Shown piece by piece: positions 1-9,124 of a stretch of 64,000 nucleotides of DNA. The position numbers were made by a program, and so were the translations under genes. The stretch comes from Paenibacillus lactis. GTDB taxonomy: Bacteria; Bacillota; Bacilli; Paenibacillales; Paenibacillaceae. Under the pieces are notes generated by a model. The model had not been told where the DNA came from. It was given only the letters and a program-made list of their open reading frames with translations, and searched no databases. The stretch's first letter is position 1; each line of letters begins with the position of its first letter. The DNA is taken from NCBI RefSeq assembly GCF_017873605.1, contig NZ_JAGGKI010000023.1:1-64000 (forward strand), given 5' to 3'.

Positions 1-95
1 TTCCACGCGTTCCCATACCGAACACGACCGTTAAGCCTTCCAGCGCCGATGGTACTTGGACCGAAGGGTCCCGGGAGAGTAGGACGCCGCCAAGC
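1..95 (+). rRNA. rrf: 5S ribosomal RNA, 3' part (5' end outside window)
   Basis: The first ~95 bases read as the 3' two thirds of a 5S rRNA: the CCCATACCGAACACG segment, the loop E/helix IV region around GATGGTACTTGG, and the 3' helix strand AGTAGGACGCCGCCAAGC. The 5' part lies before the window, so the window begins at the end of an rrn operon. A strong terminator follows immediately. Confidence 0.95.
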
Positions 96-102
96 ACAAC
101 CA

Positions 103-145
103 ACAAGCGCGTTATCGATATGTCGATAACGCGCTTGTTTTTTTG
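103..145 (+). terminator. Intrinsic terminator of the rRNA operon
   Basis: A perfect 16-bp stem (arms 103-118 and 123-138, loop TATG) runs into a T-rich tract, eight bases after the 5S end. It is a textbook rho-independent terminator for the rrn operon. Confidence 0.95.
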
Positions 146-521
146 TATGGTTACACGCATAATCGGAGGTTTGCGATTCCTGCCACGTCAAAAGCGTGTG
201 AATGCTCATAAGGTGCTCGTGGCACGCTCTGGGCACGCGCTGTTGAACGAGGGTGTCTGCCCGCTCGCCCGCTCATAATGGAGCTGCAGGCCGTCATGGA
301 GCCTCCAGGCCACCATTTCGTAGCTGCAGGGGACGACGTATCGAAGACAGGACCGGATTTAGGGCATAGCCTTGTCCGGTCCTGTTTTTTTATTTATTCG
401 GTGAATATCAGCGTATTACATCACTCCAAACGATCAAGGGCATTGCGGGAAACGTGAAAAGGCTTAGAATGAAAGGGTAAACAAAATCAAAATCTGAACC
501 TTTGAAAGAGGAGGGATATAA
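146..521. other. Intergenic region, no gene seen; one isolated terminator
   Basis: No open frame with a ribosome binding site was found in this 376-base gap. It holds a second terminator-like hairpin (arms 347-357 and 375-385, then T7) that does not belong to an obvious upstream gene. It may be the relic of a lost gene or a back-up rrn terminator. The SGNH hydrolase ribosome binding site (GAGGAGGG) lies at its right end. Confidence 0.6.
347..392 (+). terminator. Intrinsic terminator-like hairpin without an obvious upstream gene
   Basis: Arms ACAGGACCGGA (347-357) and TCCGGTCCTGT (375-385) pair perfectly over 11 bp and are followed by a run of T. There is no gene between the rrn terminator and this hairpin. 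Confidence 0.75.
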
Positions 522-1265
522 ATGGCATCAGCGGACGAAAATAAAGGGTGGCACACGGCGGAGGATCGCGAGCCGGGGATTCAGGAAGACACATGGCCTG
601 AAGCGAACGATGAAAAGAAGATGAAGCTGCTGCACTACCAGAAGCTCAATCGATTGGCCCTGAAAGGGCAGGTGGTGATGGTGGGCTCATCGCTGATGGA
701 ATTTTTCCCGATCAATGAGCTGCAGCAGACGCTGGCACTCCCATATTGCATCTACAATCGCGGGATTGCGGGCTATGTCACTGCGGAATTATTAGCGTCG
801 ATGGAAACTTGTGTTTTTGACCTTGAGCCTTCCAACATCTTCATCAACATTGGGACCAATGATATCAGCGCGCCTGATTATAAGCTGGAGCGTCTGCTTG
901 CAAACTATGACGAGATTTTGACCCGCATCGCTACAAGGCTGCCCGATTGTAGGGTATTTGTCATGGCCTACTATCCCGTTAATGCCAAAGACGACTTTCC
1001 GTTTGTGTCCAGAGCTTCGATGGAGGAGATTTTTCAGAGAAGAACGAATGAGGCGATTCGGGAAGCAAACGATGCGATCAAGCAGTTGGCGGCCAAGCAC
1101 GGGTATACCTTTATTGACGTAAATGACGGGTTGACGGATGCCGAGGGCCATTTGTACAAGGAGTATGCCATTGACGGCATTCACATGTTTCCTGACGGAT
1201 ACGCGGTCGTGTTACAAAATTTGAAGAAATATCTTGAACATCTCGACGTCCCGAAGGACGGTTGA
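522..1265 (+). CDS. SGNH/GDSL-family hydrolase (lipase/esterase-like)
   Basis: This is a 247-residue probable serine esterase or acyl-hydrolase of the SGNH superfamily, likely cytoplasmic since no signal peptide is seen. Block I reads G55-S-S57, with Ser57 as the expected nucleophile (the canonical Asp of GDS is Ser here). Block III is GTND at 111-114. Block V is D218-G-I-H221, which supplies the Asp and His of the catalytic triad. The first ~35 residues are charged and outside the core fold. The ATG at 522 is preceded by a strong GAGGAGGG ribosome binding site. The gene appears monocistronic. The substrate cannot be read from the sequence; acyl esters, acetylated sugars or lysophospholipids are all possible for the family. 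Confidence 0.85.
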   Translation: MASADENKGWHTAEDREPGIQEDTWPEANDEKKMKLLHYQKLNRLALKGQVVMVGSSLMEFFPINELQQTLALPYCIYNRGIAGYVTAELLASMETCVFDLEPSNIFINIGTNDISAPDYKLERLLANYDEILTRIATRLPDCRVFVMAYYPVNAKDDFPFVSRASMEEIFQRRTNEAIREANDAIKQLAAKHGYTFIDVNDGLTDAEGHLYKEYAIDGIHMFPDGYAVVLQNLKKYLEHLDVPKDG

Positions 1266-1327
1266 CGCCCTTGCGGATAACCTTGATTTTCAGGAAGGGG
1301 AGTTCTAATGGCGCCTATCCAAATAAA

Positions 1328-1361
1328 ATTAGTACCAAGTCCTAATACTTGGTGTTATAAT
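1328..1361 (+). promoter_or_regulatory. FapR-like operator overlapping the fabH promoter
   Basis: The segment 1328-1346 reads ATTAGTACCAAGTCCTAAT, an imperfect inverted repeat (ATTAG...CTAAT) that resembles the FapR operator, recalled as TTAGTACC followed by a second half ending in TAAT. A good -10 box TATAAT lies at 1356-1361, 9 bases after the operator, so a bound repressor would cover the -35 region. A second short inverted repeat (ACCAAGT...ACTTGGT) overlaps it. FapR is the malonyl-CoA-sensing repressor of fatty-acid synthesis genes in Bacillus; its gene is not in the window. The assignment is by motif resemblance plus the identity of the downstream gene. Confidence 0.7.
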
Positions 1362-1389
1362 AGACGTAAATAAAAATGGAGGTGTCATC

Positions 1390-2370
1390 ATGAATCAATC
1401 CAAGTCAAAAATAACGGCCATCGGGACGTATGTTCCCGACCGCGTCCTGAGCAATGCGGATTTAGAAAAGATGGTGGATACGAGCGACGAATGGATCGTT
1501 CAGCGGACGGGGATGAGAGAGCGCCGCATCGCTGCGGAGGATCAATTTGTATCCGATCTGGCAATCAAGGCCGTGGAAGATATGGTCAATCGATACGGTG
1601 TTACCGTGAAGGATGCGGATATGATTCTTGTGGCAACCAGCACGCCGGAGTATTCCTTCCCGAGCACGGCTTCGAGAGTCCAGTCCAAGCTTGGCATCGT
1701 CAGTACGGGCGCCCTTGATGTGAATGCGGCATGCGCCGGCTTCGTCTATGCACTGCAGATGGCGGACGGGCTTATATCCGGCGGTGCCTACTCGAAAATT
1801 TTGGTCATTGGCGCCGAGACGCTCTCCAAAATTACGGATTACACCGACCGAACGACATGTGTCCTGTTCGGAGACGGGGCCGGCGCGGTGCTGCTGGAAG
1901 CGGATGAGAGCCGGCCGGGCATTCTGGCGTCCACGTCCGGCACATTCGGCGAAGGCGGCATTCATCTATATAAAACCGCGCTGTCCGAAAAGATGGACGG
2001 CGAGGAGCTAAAGAGCGGCTGTCTCGTGCAGAACGGCCGCGAAATTTATAAATGGGCCGTCCGCAATATTCCGGACGGCGTCCGCGAGCTTCTGGATAAA
2101 GGAGGCATGTCGCCGGAAGACATCGACTGGTTCGTCCCGCATAGCGCCAACCTCCGAATGATCGAAGCGATATGCGAACGTGGGCCGATGCCGCTCGACC
2201 GGACGCTGACAAGCGTCGAATACCGCGGGAACACATCGGCCGCATCCATCCCGTTGGCGCTGCAGCTGGCTATTGACGAAGGCCGGCTGAAGAGCGGGGA
2301 CAACGTGCTGCTCTACGGCTTTGGCGGCGGCATGACTTATGCGGGATCCATCATTCGATGGATGATCTAA
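1390..2370 (+). CDS. fabH: Beta-ketoacyl-ACP synthase III (FabHB/YhfB type)
   Basis: The product (326 aa) condenses an acyl-CoA primer with malonyl-ACP to start fatty-acid synthesis in the cytoplasm. The catalytic triad of the family is visible: Cys115 in NAACAGF, His251 in VPHSANLRM and Asn281 in GNTSAAS. The HSANLRM form, instead of the commoner HQANLRI, matches the second Bacillus paralogue FabHB (YhfB) as I recall it, so this is probably the accessory KAS III rather than the copy in a fabHF cluster. The length is normal. The start is set by GGAGGTG eight bases upstream of the ATG. A FapR-like operator covers the promoter, which fits co-regulation with lipid synthesis. A terminator follows at 2455-2489. 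Confidence 0.9.
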   Translation: MNQSKSKITAIGTYVPDRVLSNADLEKMVDTSDEWIVQRTGMRERRIAAEDQFVSDLAIKAVEDMVNRYGVTVKDADMILVATSTPEYSFPSTASRVQSKLGIVSTGALDVNAACAGFVYALQMADGLISGGAYSKILVIGAETLSKITDYTDRTTCVLFGDGAGAVLLEADESRPGILASTSGTFGEGGIHLYKTALSEKMDGEELKSGCLVQNGREIYKWAVRNIPDGVRELLDKGGMSPEDIDWFVPHSANLRMIEAICERGPMPLDRTLTSVEYRGNTSAASIPLALQLAIDEGRLKSGDNVLLYGFGGGMTYAGSIIRWMI

Positions 2371-2454
2371 GGCGATGGCCGACAGTGAACCTTTTTTATT
2401 CGAGAAACGCAGAGTTAAATAGCTAGAGCTTTCCATAAATCCGTCAAGAAAATT

Positions 2455-2489
2455 CAAGTCAGGATGATTCGGTCCTGGCTTGTTTTTTT
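2455..2489 (+). terminator. Intrinsic terminator after fabH
   Basis: The arms CAAGTCAGGA and TCCTGGCTTG pair with one G-T wobble and are followed by T7 (2483-2489). Confidence 0.8.
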
Positions 2490-2689
2490 ATTTGCCCAAC
2501 CTCATGTTTACCTTGGTTTTACATAATTATTACACTGCATTGACCCTTGCGACCCAGCAACAGGCTAGACTGATTTCATATAGGGAAGTTGGGGAAACAG
2601 TGTCTTCGGAGCTGTGGAATACAGCACGTTTTTCCGGTCTTGATGCATGGCAGACAAACGACCGGTGGTCCCCGAGAGGAGATTGTTTG

Positions 2690-3754
2690 ATGAAGAAGAT
2701 TTGGCTGCTCATGATTTCGCTGGTTGTGCTGGTGGCAGCGACAGGCTGCGGAACGAATGGCGGTGCGTTACACGTAGCAGGGGCAGGGGCAGGCCCAAAA
2801 TCCGAGGGCACGATAACCATCGCCTGGCTTCAAGGCGAATCCGGGGCCGTGGTGAAGGAAGCCCGTGATGAGCTGGGCAAAGTGATCGAGAAAGCGACGG
2901 GTAAACAAGTCGAGCATGCCATCTTTACGGAGGATACGGATGCCATCGATGCGATTGTGAACGGACAAGCCGATCTGGCATTCATCGGGACAGAGGGCTA
3001 TGTCAGAGCGAACGCCGCAAATCCGATGGTCCAGCCGCTGGTCGTCGCAAGCGGGGAAACCGGAACGCTCGAAGACGCTTTCTATTTTAGCTGGGTGAGC
3101 GTGCGACAAGGCGAGGAGGGGGCGTATAAACGCGGAAACGGTTATGCTTTGGAGCCTATCGCCGGTAAAAAAATATCATTTGTGTCCGAAACCTCCATGT
3201 CCGGGTTTAAGATACCTGCCCATGAAATGATCGGATCTTTGGGCAGGATGGACAAGTATCAGGATTTGACAACGGATGACTTGCTTCAGGGCGGTAAGGA
3301 TCAGGTTTTTCGTGAAGTGCTGTACGGGGGAACGCATCAGGGCTCGCTTGAGAATTTATTGACAGGTAAAGCTGATGCAGCGGCCTTCTGCGATCGATGC
3401 GTGTCTGACGATATCGAGCTGTCATCCGGAACGGCGAATATGCCAGGGGCCGTGTATAAGGTCAAGACAGATGCCGCAGAGCCCCTTCATGCGCTGGCCG
3501 GCAAAGCGTTTACGATTATATCGGTCACACCCGTGCTGAATCCTCCCTTTGCGATCAATACGGATACCGTTAGCAGCGAGGATCAGCAAAAGCTGCTGGA
3601 TGCCTTTACTTCCGATGAAGTCAGCGGGAATCCGCACATTTTCCTGCCGGAAGACGCGGAGGGATCGGGACTGTTCAAGCAAACATCTGGAATGGAGCGA
3701 TTTCTTCCCGTCGATGATGCATGGTTCCACCCGATTCGGGAGCTAACCGATTAA
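2690..3754 (+). CDS. PhnD-like phosphate/phosphonate-type substrate-binding lipoprotein, orphan
   Basis: This predicted lipoprotein has 354 residues. The frame is open from 2480, but the ATG at 2690 is preferred: it follows GAGAGGAGA and begins with MKKIWLLMISLVVL and a lipobox ending in TGC, whereas the upstream extension has neither signal nor ribosome binding site. The body resembles PhnD-type periplasmic-binding folds. It has the usual early segment in which a region is scored as free substrate (FIGTEGYVRA) and the family motif YGGTHQGSLENLLTGKADAAAF, where homologues have SGSHxxSL. Such proteins bind phosphonates, phosphite, sulfonates or related oxyanions for an ABC importer. No permease or ATPase gene is adjacent, so it would need a transporter elsewhere or act as a sensor. 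The ligand is not predictable from sequence. Confidence 0.75.
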   Translation: MKKIWLLMISLVVLVAATGCGTNGGALHVAGAGAGPKSEGTITIAWLQGESGAVVKEARDELGKVIEKATGKQVEHAIFTEDTDAIDAIVNGQADLAFIGTEGYVRANAANPMVQPLVVASGETGTLEDAFYFSWVSVRQGEEGAYKRGNGYALEPIAGKKISFVSETSMSGFKIPAHEMIGSLGRMDKYQDLTTDDLLQGGKDQVFREVLYGGTHQGSLENLLTGKADAAAFCDRCVSDDIELSSGTANMPGAVYKVKTDAAEPLHALAGKAFTIISVTPVLNPPFAINTDTVSSEDQQKLLDAFTSDEVSGNPHIFLPEDAEGSGLFKQTSGMERFLPVDDAWFHPIRELTD

Positions 3755-3817
3755 GGGAGGGTATAGCCGTCCCGATCAGAGCGGGCGGTATTAGCAGTTG
3801 AAATAAGAAACCCAATC

Positions 3818-3854
3818 AAGACGTTATGCCTCTAGAGTGCATAAGGTCTTTTTT
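3818..3854 (+). terminator. Probable intrinsic terminator after the PhnD-like gene
   Basis: The arms AAGACGTTATGC and GCATAAGGTCTT pair with a single internal mismatch and are followed by TTTT. Confidence 0.65.
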
Positions 3855-3992
3855 GTCGTGGATGAATTTCTTCCGGTTATCGAACTGAATCGTAATAAAT
3901 TCAACCTGAATTCGGAAGTTTGCCTCCTCAAAATGTCGCCCGTCTCCCATTAGACTAAAAAAGAAAATAAGTTACATGAGAGGGGTAAAAGC

Positions 3993-5357
3993 ATGAGCAG
4001 ATTCAAAACATGGAGCGCATTGCTCCTGAGCATCATCATGGTCTTCTCACTGGCTGCCTGCGGTGGCGGCAATTCTGCGGAATCGCCAGGAGGCGGTACC
4101 AACCAAGAGGGAGGAGGCAGCACGAACGAAGGCGGCTCGAACGAAGGGAACTCGAATGAGGGCAGCTCTACAGAGAAAATCGAGCTTTCCTTCTGGTCGC
4201 TGGGTACGACCAACTATGAGGATTTGGCCAAGGAGTATACGAAGGAGCATCCGAACGTCACCGTGAAGTTCCAGAACACGTCCGATCAGACGGCCCATCA
4301 TAACAATCTGACGACAGCATTGTCCGCCGGCTCGGGCGCGCCTGACATTTTCATGCTTGAAATCGCCTTCATGGAGCGCTTCATTAACAACCAGGACAAG
4401 TTCCACAACCTCTATGATCTCGGCGCGAAAGACATTGAAGGCAACTATCTCGAATGGAAATGGAAGCAGGCAACATCCGTGGACGGCTCCTTCCAGCTCG
4501 GCCTTCCAACGGATATCGGCCCTACGGTCGTGTATTACCGTACGGACCTGGCTGAGCAAGCGGGGCTGCCGACGGATCCGGAAGCCTTCAGTGCCGCAAT
4601 CGATACGTGGGATAAGTTTGCAACCGTGGCGAAGCAGTTCAAGGATAAAACGGGCAAGCCGTTTGCCGACCTGACGGATCTGGTTTATAACGGCGTTCGC
4701 GACCAGTCGCCGGATCAGATCTATTTCAATAAAGAAGACGGCAGCTTTATCGGCGAGACCAACCCGCAAGTGAAGAAGGCCTATGATTTCACCGTCAAGG
4801 GCATCCAGGAAGGCTGGATCGGCAACTGGATTCTGTGGTCTCCGGAATGGCAGAAAGCGATTAATGACGGCGATTTCGGGGTCATGCTCGGCCCGGCTTG
4901 GATCGCAGGCACCATTCGCAATGCTGAGGACAGCGCAGGCAAGTGGAAAATCGCCCAATTGCCTGAAGGCGCAGGCAACTGGGGCGGCTCGTTCCTGACG
5001 CTGCCGAAGGAAGGGAAGCATCCGAAGGAAGCCTATGAATTCATCTCTTGGATCGTCAGCAAAGAGAACCAGCTGAAATCGTTTAAAGACAGCGGGTTGT
5101 TCCCATCGATTCCGGCCGTTTACGACGAACCGACGTTCAAGGAAGACCAGGACGAATTTTTCGGCGGCCAGGTGATTGCGGAAGCCTATGCCCAATCCGC
5201 GGAGCGCGTCAAGCCGGTATACTACGGACCGCTGCATGACCAGACGGACACGATTATTAAAAATGCGCTTAAAAACGTGCTCGAGAAGAAGGCTGACCCG
5301 CAAAAGGAATGGGAGAGCGCCATGCAGCAAATCAAAACATTGGTTGAGCGCAGCTAG
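3993..5357 (+). CDS. Extracellular sugar-binding lipoprotein of an ABC importer
   Basis: A 454-residue family-1 solute-binding protein. It has a signal peptide (residues 1-22), the lipobox SLAACGGG, and then a Gly/Asn/Glu/Ser-rich linker of about 30 residues containing NEGGSNEGNSNEG, which tethers the domain to the membrane. The mature part has the usual features: FWSLGTTNYEDLAKEYTKEHPNV at its start and APDIFMLEIAFMERF as the hinge-strand motif. It delivers an unidentified oligosaccharide or glycan fragment to the two permeases encoded downstream. The ATPase is not encoded here; in Bacillaceae such importers use a shared MsmX-type ATPase. A strong hairpin after the stop (5414-5461) separates it from the permeases. 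The YesM/YesN-type genes downstream are its likely regulators. The start follows GAGAGGGG. Confidence 0.9.
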   Translation: MSRFKTWSALLLSIIMVFSLAACGGGNSAESPGGGTNQEGGGSTNEGGSNEGNSNEGSSTEKIELSFWSLGTTNYEDLAKEYTKEHPNVTVKFQNTSDQTAHHNNLTTALSAGSGAPDIFMLEIAFMERFINNQDKFHNLYDLGAKDIEGNYLEWKWKQATSVDGSFQLGLPTDIGPTVVYYRTDLAEQAGLPTDPEAFSAAIDTWDKFATVAKQFKDKTGKPFADLTDLVYNGVRDQSPDQIYFNKEDGSFIGETNPQVKKAYDFTVKGIQEGWIGNWILWSPEWQKAINDGDFGVMLGPAWIAGTIRNAEDSAGKWKIAQLPEGAGNWGGSFLTLPKEGKHPKEAYEFISWIVSKENQLKSFKDSGLFPSIPAVYDEPTFKEDQDEFFGGQVIAEAYAQSAERVKPVYYGPLHDQTDTIIKNALKNVLEKKADPQKEWESAMQQIKTLVERS

Positions 5358-5413
5358 GGCAGCGGGAGGGCTACCCACTCCCAACGCATGACAACCATAT
5401 GAAACTTAAAGCG

Positions 5414-5461
5414 TCCGAATTCGAGAGGGGATCTTCTGAAGCATCCTCTCCCGGATTCGGA
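5414..5461 (+). other. Long hairpin between binding-protein and permease genes
   Basis: Arms 5414-5432 and 5443-5461 pair almost completely (TCCGAAT..GAGAGGGGAT with ATCCTCTC..GATTCGGA). No T tract follows. Such structures after binding-protein genes are known to stabilise the upstream mRNA so that the binding protein is made in excess over the permeases; that role here is an inference. Confidence 0.7.
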
Positions 5462-5490
5462 TTTATCACTTACTTCCTGGAGGTGCATCC

Positions 5491-6450
5491 ATGGCGGATA
5501 CCGCTACAGCCGAACGGCCGCAGCCGCTGCCGCAAAAAAGGCGGTTTTTGACCGAGACCCGGCGCAGCCGTTTTACGGCGTATACATTCATTTCACCATT
5601 CTTTATTTTGTTCTCCATCTTTGGATTGTATCCCATCGTGTTTACCATCTATTTGTCATTCTATAAGTGGGACGCGCTGGGTCCGATGAAATATGTCGGC
5701 CTCAAAAACTATGAGTTCGTCACCGGGGATCCAACGTTCTGGATCGCATTCGGCAACACGCTCCTTATGGCGCTTATGGGTACCGTACCGCAGCTCATCG
5801 TGGCCTTGTTCGTTGCGGTCATGCTGAATTCTGCGCTGAACAAGTTCAAGAATACGTTCCGCGTCCTATATTTCATGCCGAATATTACGTCCATTGTGGC
5901 CGTTACGCTTGTCTTCAGCACGATGTTCGGCAACAACGGGATGGTCAACTGGATGCTGAACACGTTCGGCATGGAAAGCGTTCCGTTCAATTCCGGCTGG
6001 TGGGGCGTCAAAATCGCCATTTCGACCATGGTCATGTGGCGCTGGATGGGGTATAACGCCATTATTTTCTTGTCCGGGCTGCAGAGCATCCCCACCGACA
6101 TTTACGAAGCCGCGAAGATCGACGGCGCCAGCCGCCGCCAGCAGTTTATATACATTACCATGCCGCTGCTTCGTCCTTTTATTCTATTCGTCACCCTGGT
6201 GTCCACGATCGGCGCGCTGCAGCTGTTCACGGAGCCGTATGTGTTCCTGGGGCAATCGGGTACAGGCTCCACGAGGCAGGAAGGGGTCACGATGGTCACC
6301 TATTTATACAATGAGGCGTTCAAGAACGGCTTCTTCGGAACCGCAGCTGCTACGGCCGTCCTTTTGTTTATCGCAACGATTGTGTTCTCCGTCCTGAATA
6401 TGATGCTGTCGAGCCGGATGGGCGGAGATACGGGGAGGAAAAAAGCATGA
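5491..6450 (+). CDS. Sugar ABC transporter permease (MalF/UgpA-like)
   Basis: This is a 319-residue integral membrane protein with six predicted helices after a short basic N-terminus. The binding-protein-dependent permease signature for contact with the ATPase (EAA loop) is present as YEAAKIDGASRRQQFIYITMPLLRP. It forms a heterodimer with the next gene product and imports the ligand of the upstream binding protein. The ribosome binding site is CTGGAGGTG. The gene overlaps the next permease by four bases (ATGA), implying translational coupling. The substrate is unknown beyond a carbohydrate. Confidence 0.9.
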   Translation: MADTATAERPQPLPQKRRFLTETRRSRFTAYTFISPFFILFSIFGLYPIVFTIYLSFYKWDALGPMKYVGLKNYEFVTGDPTFWIAFGNTLLMALMGTVPQLIVALFVAVMLNSALNKFKNTFRVLYFMPNITSIVAVTLVFSTMFGNNGMVNWMLNTFGMESVPFNSGWWGVKIAISTMVMWRWMGYNAIIFLSGLQSIPTDIYEAAKIDGASRRQQFIYITMPLLRPFILFVTLVSTIGALQLFTEPYVFLGQSGTGSTRQEGVTMVTYLYNEAFKNGFFGTAAATAVLLFIATIVFSVLNMMLSSRMGGDTGRKKA

Positions 6451-7310
6451 GCACACTTTCAGTCACCCGCAAAAAGCCGGATGAACCCGGTATCGTCGCC
6501 AAGACGTTATTTTACGTATTCCTGATCCTCGGCGCCCTGGTTTCGATATTTCCGTTCTACTGGATGTTCGTCGTCGCAACCAACGGCAAGGATGCGGCCT
6601 TTCAAATTCCGCCGCTGCTTACGCCGGGAACGGCCTTTTTCGATAACTTCGCACGCGTGCTGGAGCGGACCGAGTTCTTCCGGGCGCTGCTCAATTCGGT
6701 CGTCGTATCGACGGCGGTTACCCTTTCGGTCGTATTTCTGTGCACGCTGGCCGGCTATGCCTTTGCCAAATATGAGTTTCCGCTGAAAAAAACGCTGTTC
6801 GTGTTCGTCATCGCGACCATGCTTGTGCCTGCCCAGCTCGGCGTCCTGCCGCAATATGTCATCATGGCCAAGCTGCAGTGGATCGACAGCTATAAAGCGC
6901 TGATCGTGCCCGCCATGGTCAACGCCTTCGGAATCTTCTGGATGCGGCAGTATATCGCCTCGGCCGTCCATACCGAGCTGATCGAGGCGGGCCGGATCGA
7001 TGGCGGCGGCCATTTCCGCATCTTCTGGAACATAGCCATTCCGGTCGTTACGCCGGCGATGGCAACGCTTGGCATTCTGAACTTCATGAACGTGTGGAAC
7101 GACTTCTTCTGGCCGCTCGTCGTGCTCAAGAACCGGGAAAACTATACGATCCAGATCGCGCTTCAGCAATTGTTCACGAACAAGGACGGCCTTGATTTTG
7201 GGATGATCATGTCCGCGACCTTCACGGCAACGCTGCCGCTGCTGATCGTGTTCCTGCTGTTTAGCCGCTGGGTTATCGCCGGCCTGACATCAGGCGCCAT
7301 AAAAAGTTAA
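6447..7310 (+). CDS. Sugar ABC transporter permease (MalG/UgpE-like)
   Basis: A 287-residue second permease of the importer, with six membrane helices and the EAA-loop motif IEAGRIDGGGHFRIFWNIAIPV. It starts within the stop codon of the first permease gene. A GGCATTC/GAATGCC hairpin without a T tract (7321-7340) lies between it and the histidine kinase gene, so the sensory genes can be read through but perhaps at a lower level. No ATPase gene is present in the cluster. Confidence 0.9.
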   Translation: MSTLSVTRKKPDEPGIVAKTLFYVFLILGALVSIFPFYWMFVVATNGKDAAFQIPPLLTPGTAFFDNFARVLERTEFFRALLNSVVVSTAVTLSVVFLCTLAGYAFAKYEFPLKKTLFVFVIATMLVPAQLGVLPQYVIMAKLQWIDSYKALIVPAMVNAFGIFWMRQYIASAVHTELIEAGRIDGGGHFRIFWNIAIPVVTPAMATLGILNFMNVWNDFFWPLVVLKNRENYTIQIALQQLFTNKDGLDFGMIMSATFTATLPLLIVFLLFSRWVIAGLTSGAIKS

Positions 7311-7388
7311 TCGACAAGAGGGCATTCGACAAGGAATGCCGCCCGGCGCGAAGAATAATAGAGATAGAGATTGGGGGGAGAACCGGCC

Positions 7389-9110
7389 ATGAAGCTCCGC
7401 CGAAAAATATTGCTGGCTATTATTCTGCTTGTCTTCATCCCCGTCATTGCGCTGGGCGGCGTATCCTATTACAGCTTCTCCGCAGCCATGGAGAAGAAGT
7501 CGAACGATTTCTATTCGATATCGCTCTTGGAAACGGACAGCAAGCTGAAATTCGCATTAAGCGAGATTACGACGATTTCCAATTCGGCGATAACCCAGCA
7601 GACCGTTCAGCAGATGCTGAAGCAGCCGGATTATCCGATCACATACGAGCGGCGGCAGGAGATCAATAACCTCGTCAATCATCCGATGATTGCGTCGTTT
7701 GCGCTGTATTCGAACGAACAGCTTGTCTATCATACAAGCGGAGGCATGCCGCTTGCCGAGCTGAGAGGGCAGGATTGGTATAAGGCGGTCGGGGAGGCGG
7801 AAGGGCGCCCGCTGTGGGTCGGGCCCGGCGAGAACGGCTCGGCCGAATCGGGTGCCCCGGTCTTGATCCAGGCCAGGATGATCAAAGACTATTACTCGCT
7901 GGAGGATATCGGAACCTTCGTGATTTACGTGAAGCCGGATCTGTTGGATCAGGTGTTCTGGGAAGCGGCAACGCTAAAGCAGGGGGACATCCTGCTGGTT
8001 AACAAGCAGGGCCGGATCGTCTTCAACAAGTCCGGGGAGCATATCGGGGAACGGGCGGAGTTTCCTTTTCTGGCCGAAGAGGGCGTGAACGGCAAAGGGC
8101 ATTACGTCGACCGCTACTTAGGCGAGAAGTCGCTGATCACGTATATGCCTTCCCATAATAAGGACTGGTTTCTGGTCGCGATTACGCCGAGCAAGCTGAT
8201 CGCCGCCGAATCGGTGTCCATCCGCAACCTTGCGCTGATCCTGGGGCTGATTTCATTGGTATCGGCTTTTTTATTCGACCGTTTTTTTGTCCGGCGCATG
8301 GTCCGAAGCATCATCAGCGCGGTGAACGGCATGAAGCGGGTGAAGCAGGGGATTTTCGTCCCGATTCCGCCGCATCACGGGGCGCAAGACGAGACGGGGC
8401 TCTTGATCGACGGCTTCAACCGGATGAGCACGCAGATTCAGGAGCTGCTGGCTCAAGTGGAGACCGAGCAGGCACGTAAGAAGGAAGCGGAGCTGCAGGC
8501 GCTGGTGGCGCAGATCAATCCGCATTTTATATACAATTCGCTGGAGTCGATTAACTCGATGGCTGTTCTGCAAGGAAACAAAGATATCAGCAAAATGGTG
8601 ATCTCGCTCGGCAAGCTGCTGCGCATCAGCATCAGCGAGCACCATGAGCTCATTCCGCTCAGCATGGAGCTGGAGCATGTCCGGCATTATATGCGGATCC
8701 AGAAGTTCCGGTTTGAGGAAAAATTCGATTACGAGATCGAGCTTTCGGATTCGCTCAGGCACTTTGTCACCCAGAAGCTGATCGTGCAGCCGATTGTCGA
8801 GAACGCGCTGTATCACGGCATTGAGCCGATGGAGGAAAGCGGCTATATCAGCATCAAGGTATCCGAGCAGCGGGACGATATCGTCATTGATGTCACGGAT
8901 AACGGACCGGGCTTCGACCCGGAAACGCTGATCGAGCTGTGGAATAAAGACCAGGGGCAGCTGAAAAAATACCGCGAGAACGGCGTCGGGCTCAAGAATG
9001 TCCACGAACGGCTCCGCATTCGGTTCGGAAGCCGATACGGCCTCATGATCTGCTCTTCGGCCGGCTACGGATCGATGATTCGTATTCGGATTCCGAAAAT
9101 ACTCACATGA
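7389..9110 (+). CDS. YesM-family sensor histidine kinase
   Basis: A 573-residue membrane kinase. It has TM1 at about residues 5-28, an extracytoplasmic dCache-like region to about residue 275, TM2 near 280-297 and a HAMP segment. The His_kinase domain contains QINPHFIYNSLESINSM, in which His379 is the phospho-acceptor. A HATPase_c domain follows with the N box VENALYHG and G boxes DNGPGFD and GVGLKNVHERL. The ATG at 7389 is chosen because it lies 8 bases after TTGGGGGGAG; a TTG six codons upstream in frame lacks a site. Kinases of this class work with AraC-type regulators such as the one encoded two genes downstream, and usually control neighbouring sugar importers. Here the upstream ABC importer is the likely target. 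Confidence 0.93.
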   Translation: MKLRRKILLAIILLVFIPVIALGGVSYYSFSAAMEKKSNDFYSISLLETDSKLKFALSEITTISNSAITQQTVQQMLKQPDYPITYERRQEINNLVNHPMIASFALYSNEQLVYHTSGGMPLAELRGQDWYKAVGEAEGRPLWVGPGENGSAESGAPVLIQARMIKDYYSLEDIGTFVIYVKPDLLDQVFWEAATLKQGDILLVNKQGRIVFNKSGEHIGERAEFPFLAEEGVNGKGHYVDRYLGEKSLITYMPSHNKDWFLVAITPSKLIAAESVSIRNLALILGLISLVSAFLFDRFFVRRMVRSIISAVNGMKRVKQGIFVPIPPHHGAQDETGLLIDGFNRMSTQIQELLAQVETEQARKKEAELQALVAQINPHFIYNSLESINSMAVLQGNKDISKMVISLGKLLRISISEHHELIPLSMELEHVRHYMRIQKFRFEEKFDYEIELSDSLRHFVTQKLIVQPIVENALYHGIEPMEESGYISIKVSEQRDDIVIDVTDNGPGFDPETLIELWNKDQGQLKKYRENGVGLKNVHERLRIRFGSRYGLMICSSAGYGSMIRIRIPKILT

Positions 9111-9124
9111 AGGGGGAGCTCCAC

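Noticed and set aside
2480..2689. Upstream 70-codon extension of the PhnD-like lipoprotein
   Set aside because: The extension overlaps the fabH terminator and lacks a ribosome binding site; the internal ATG at 2690 gives a perfect lipoprotein signal.
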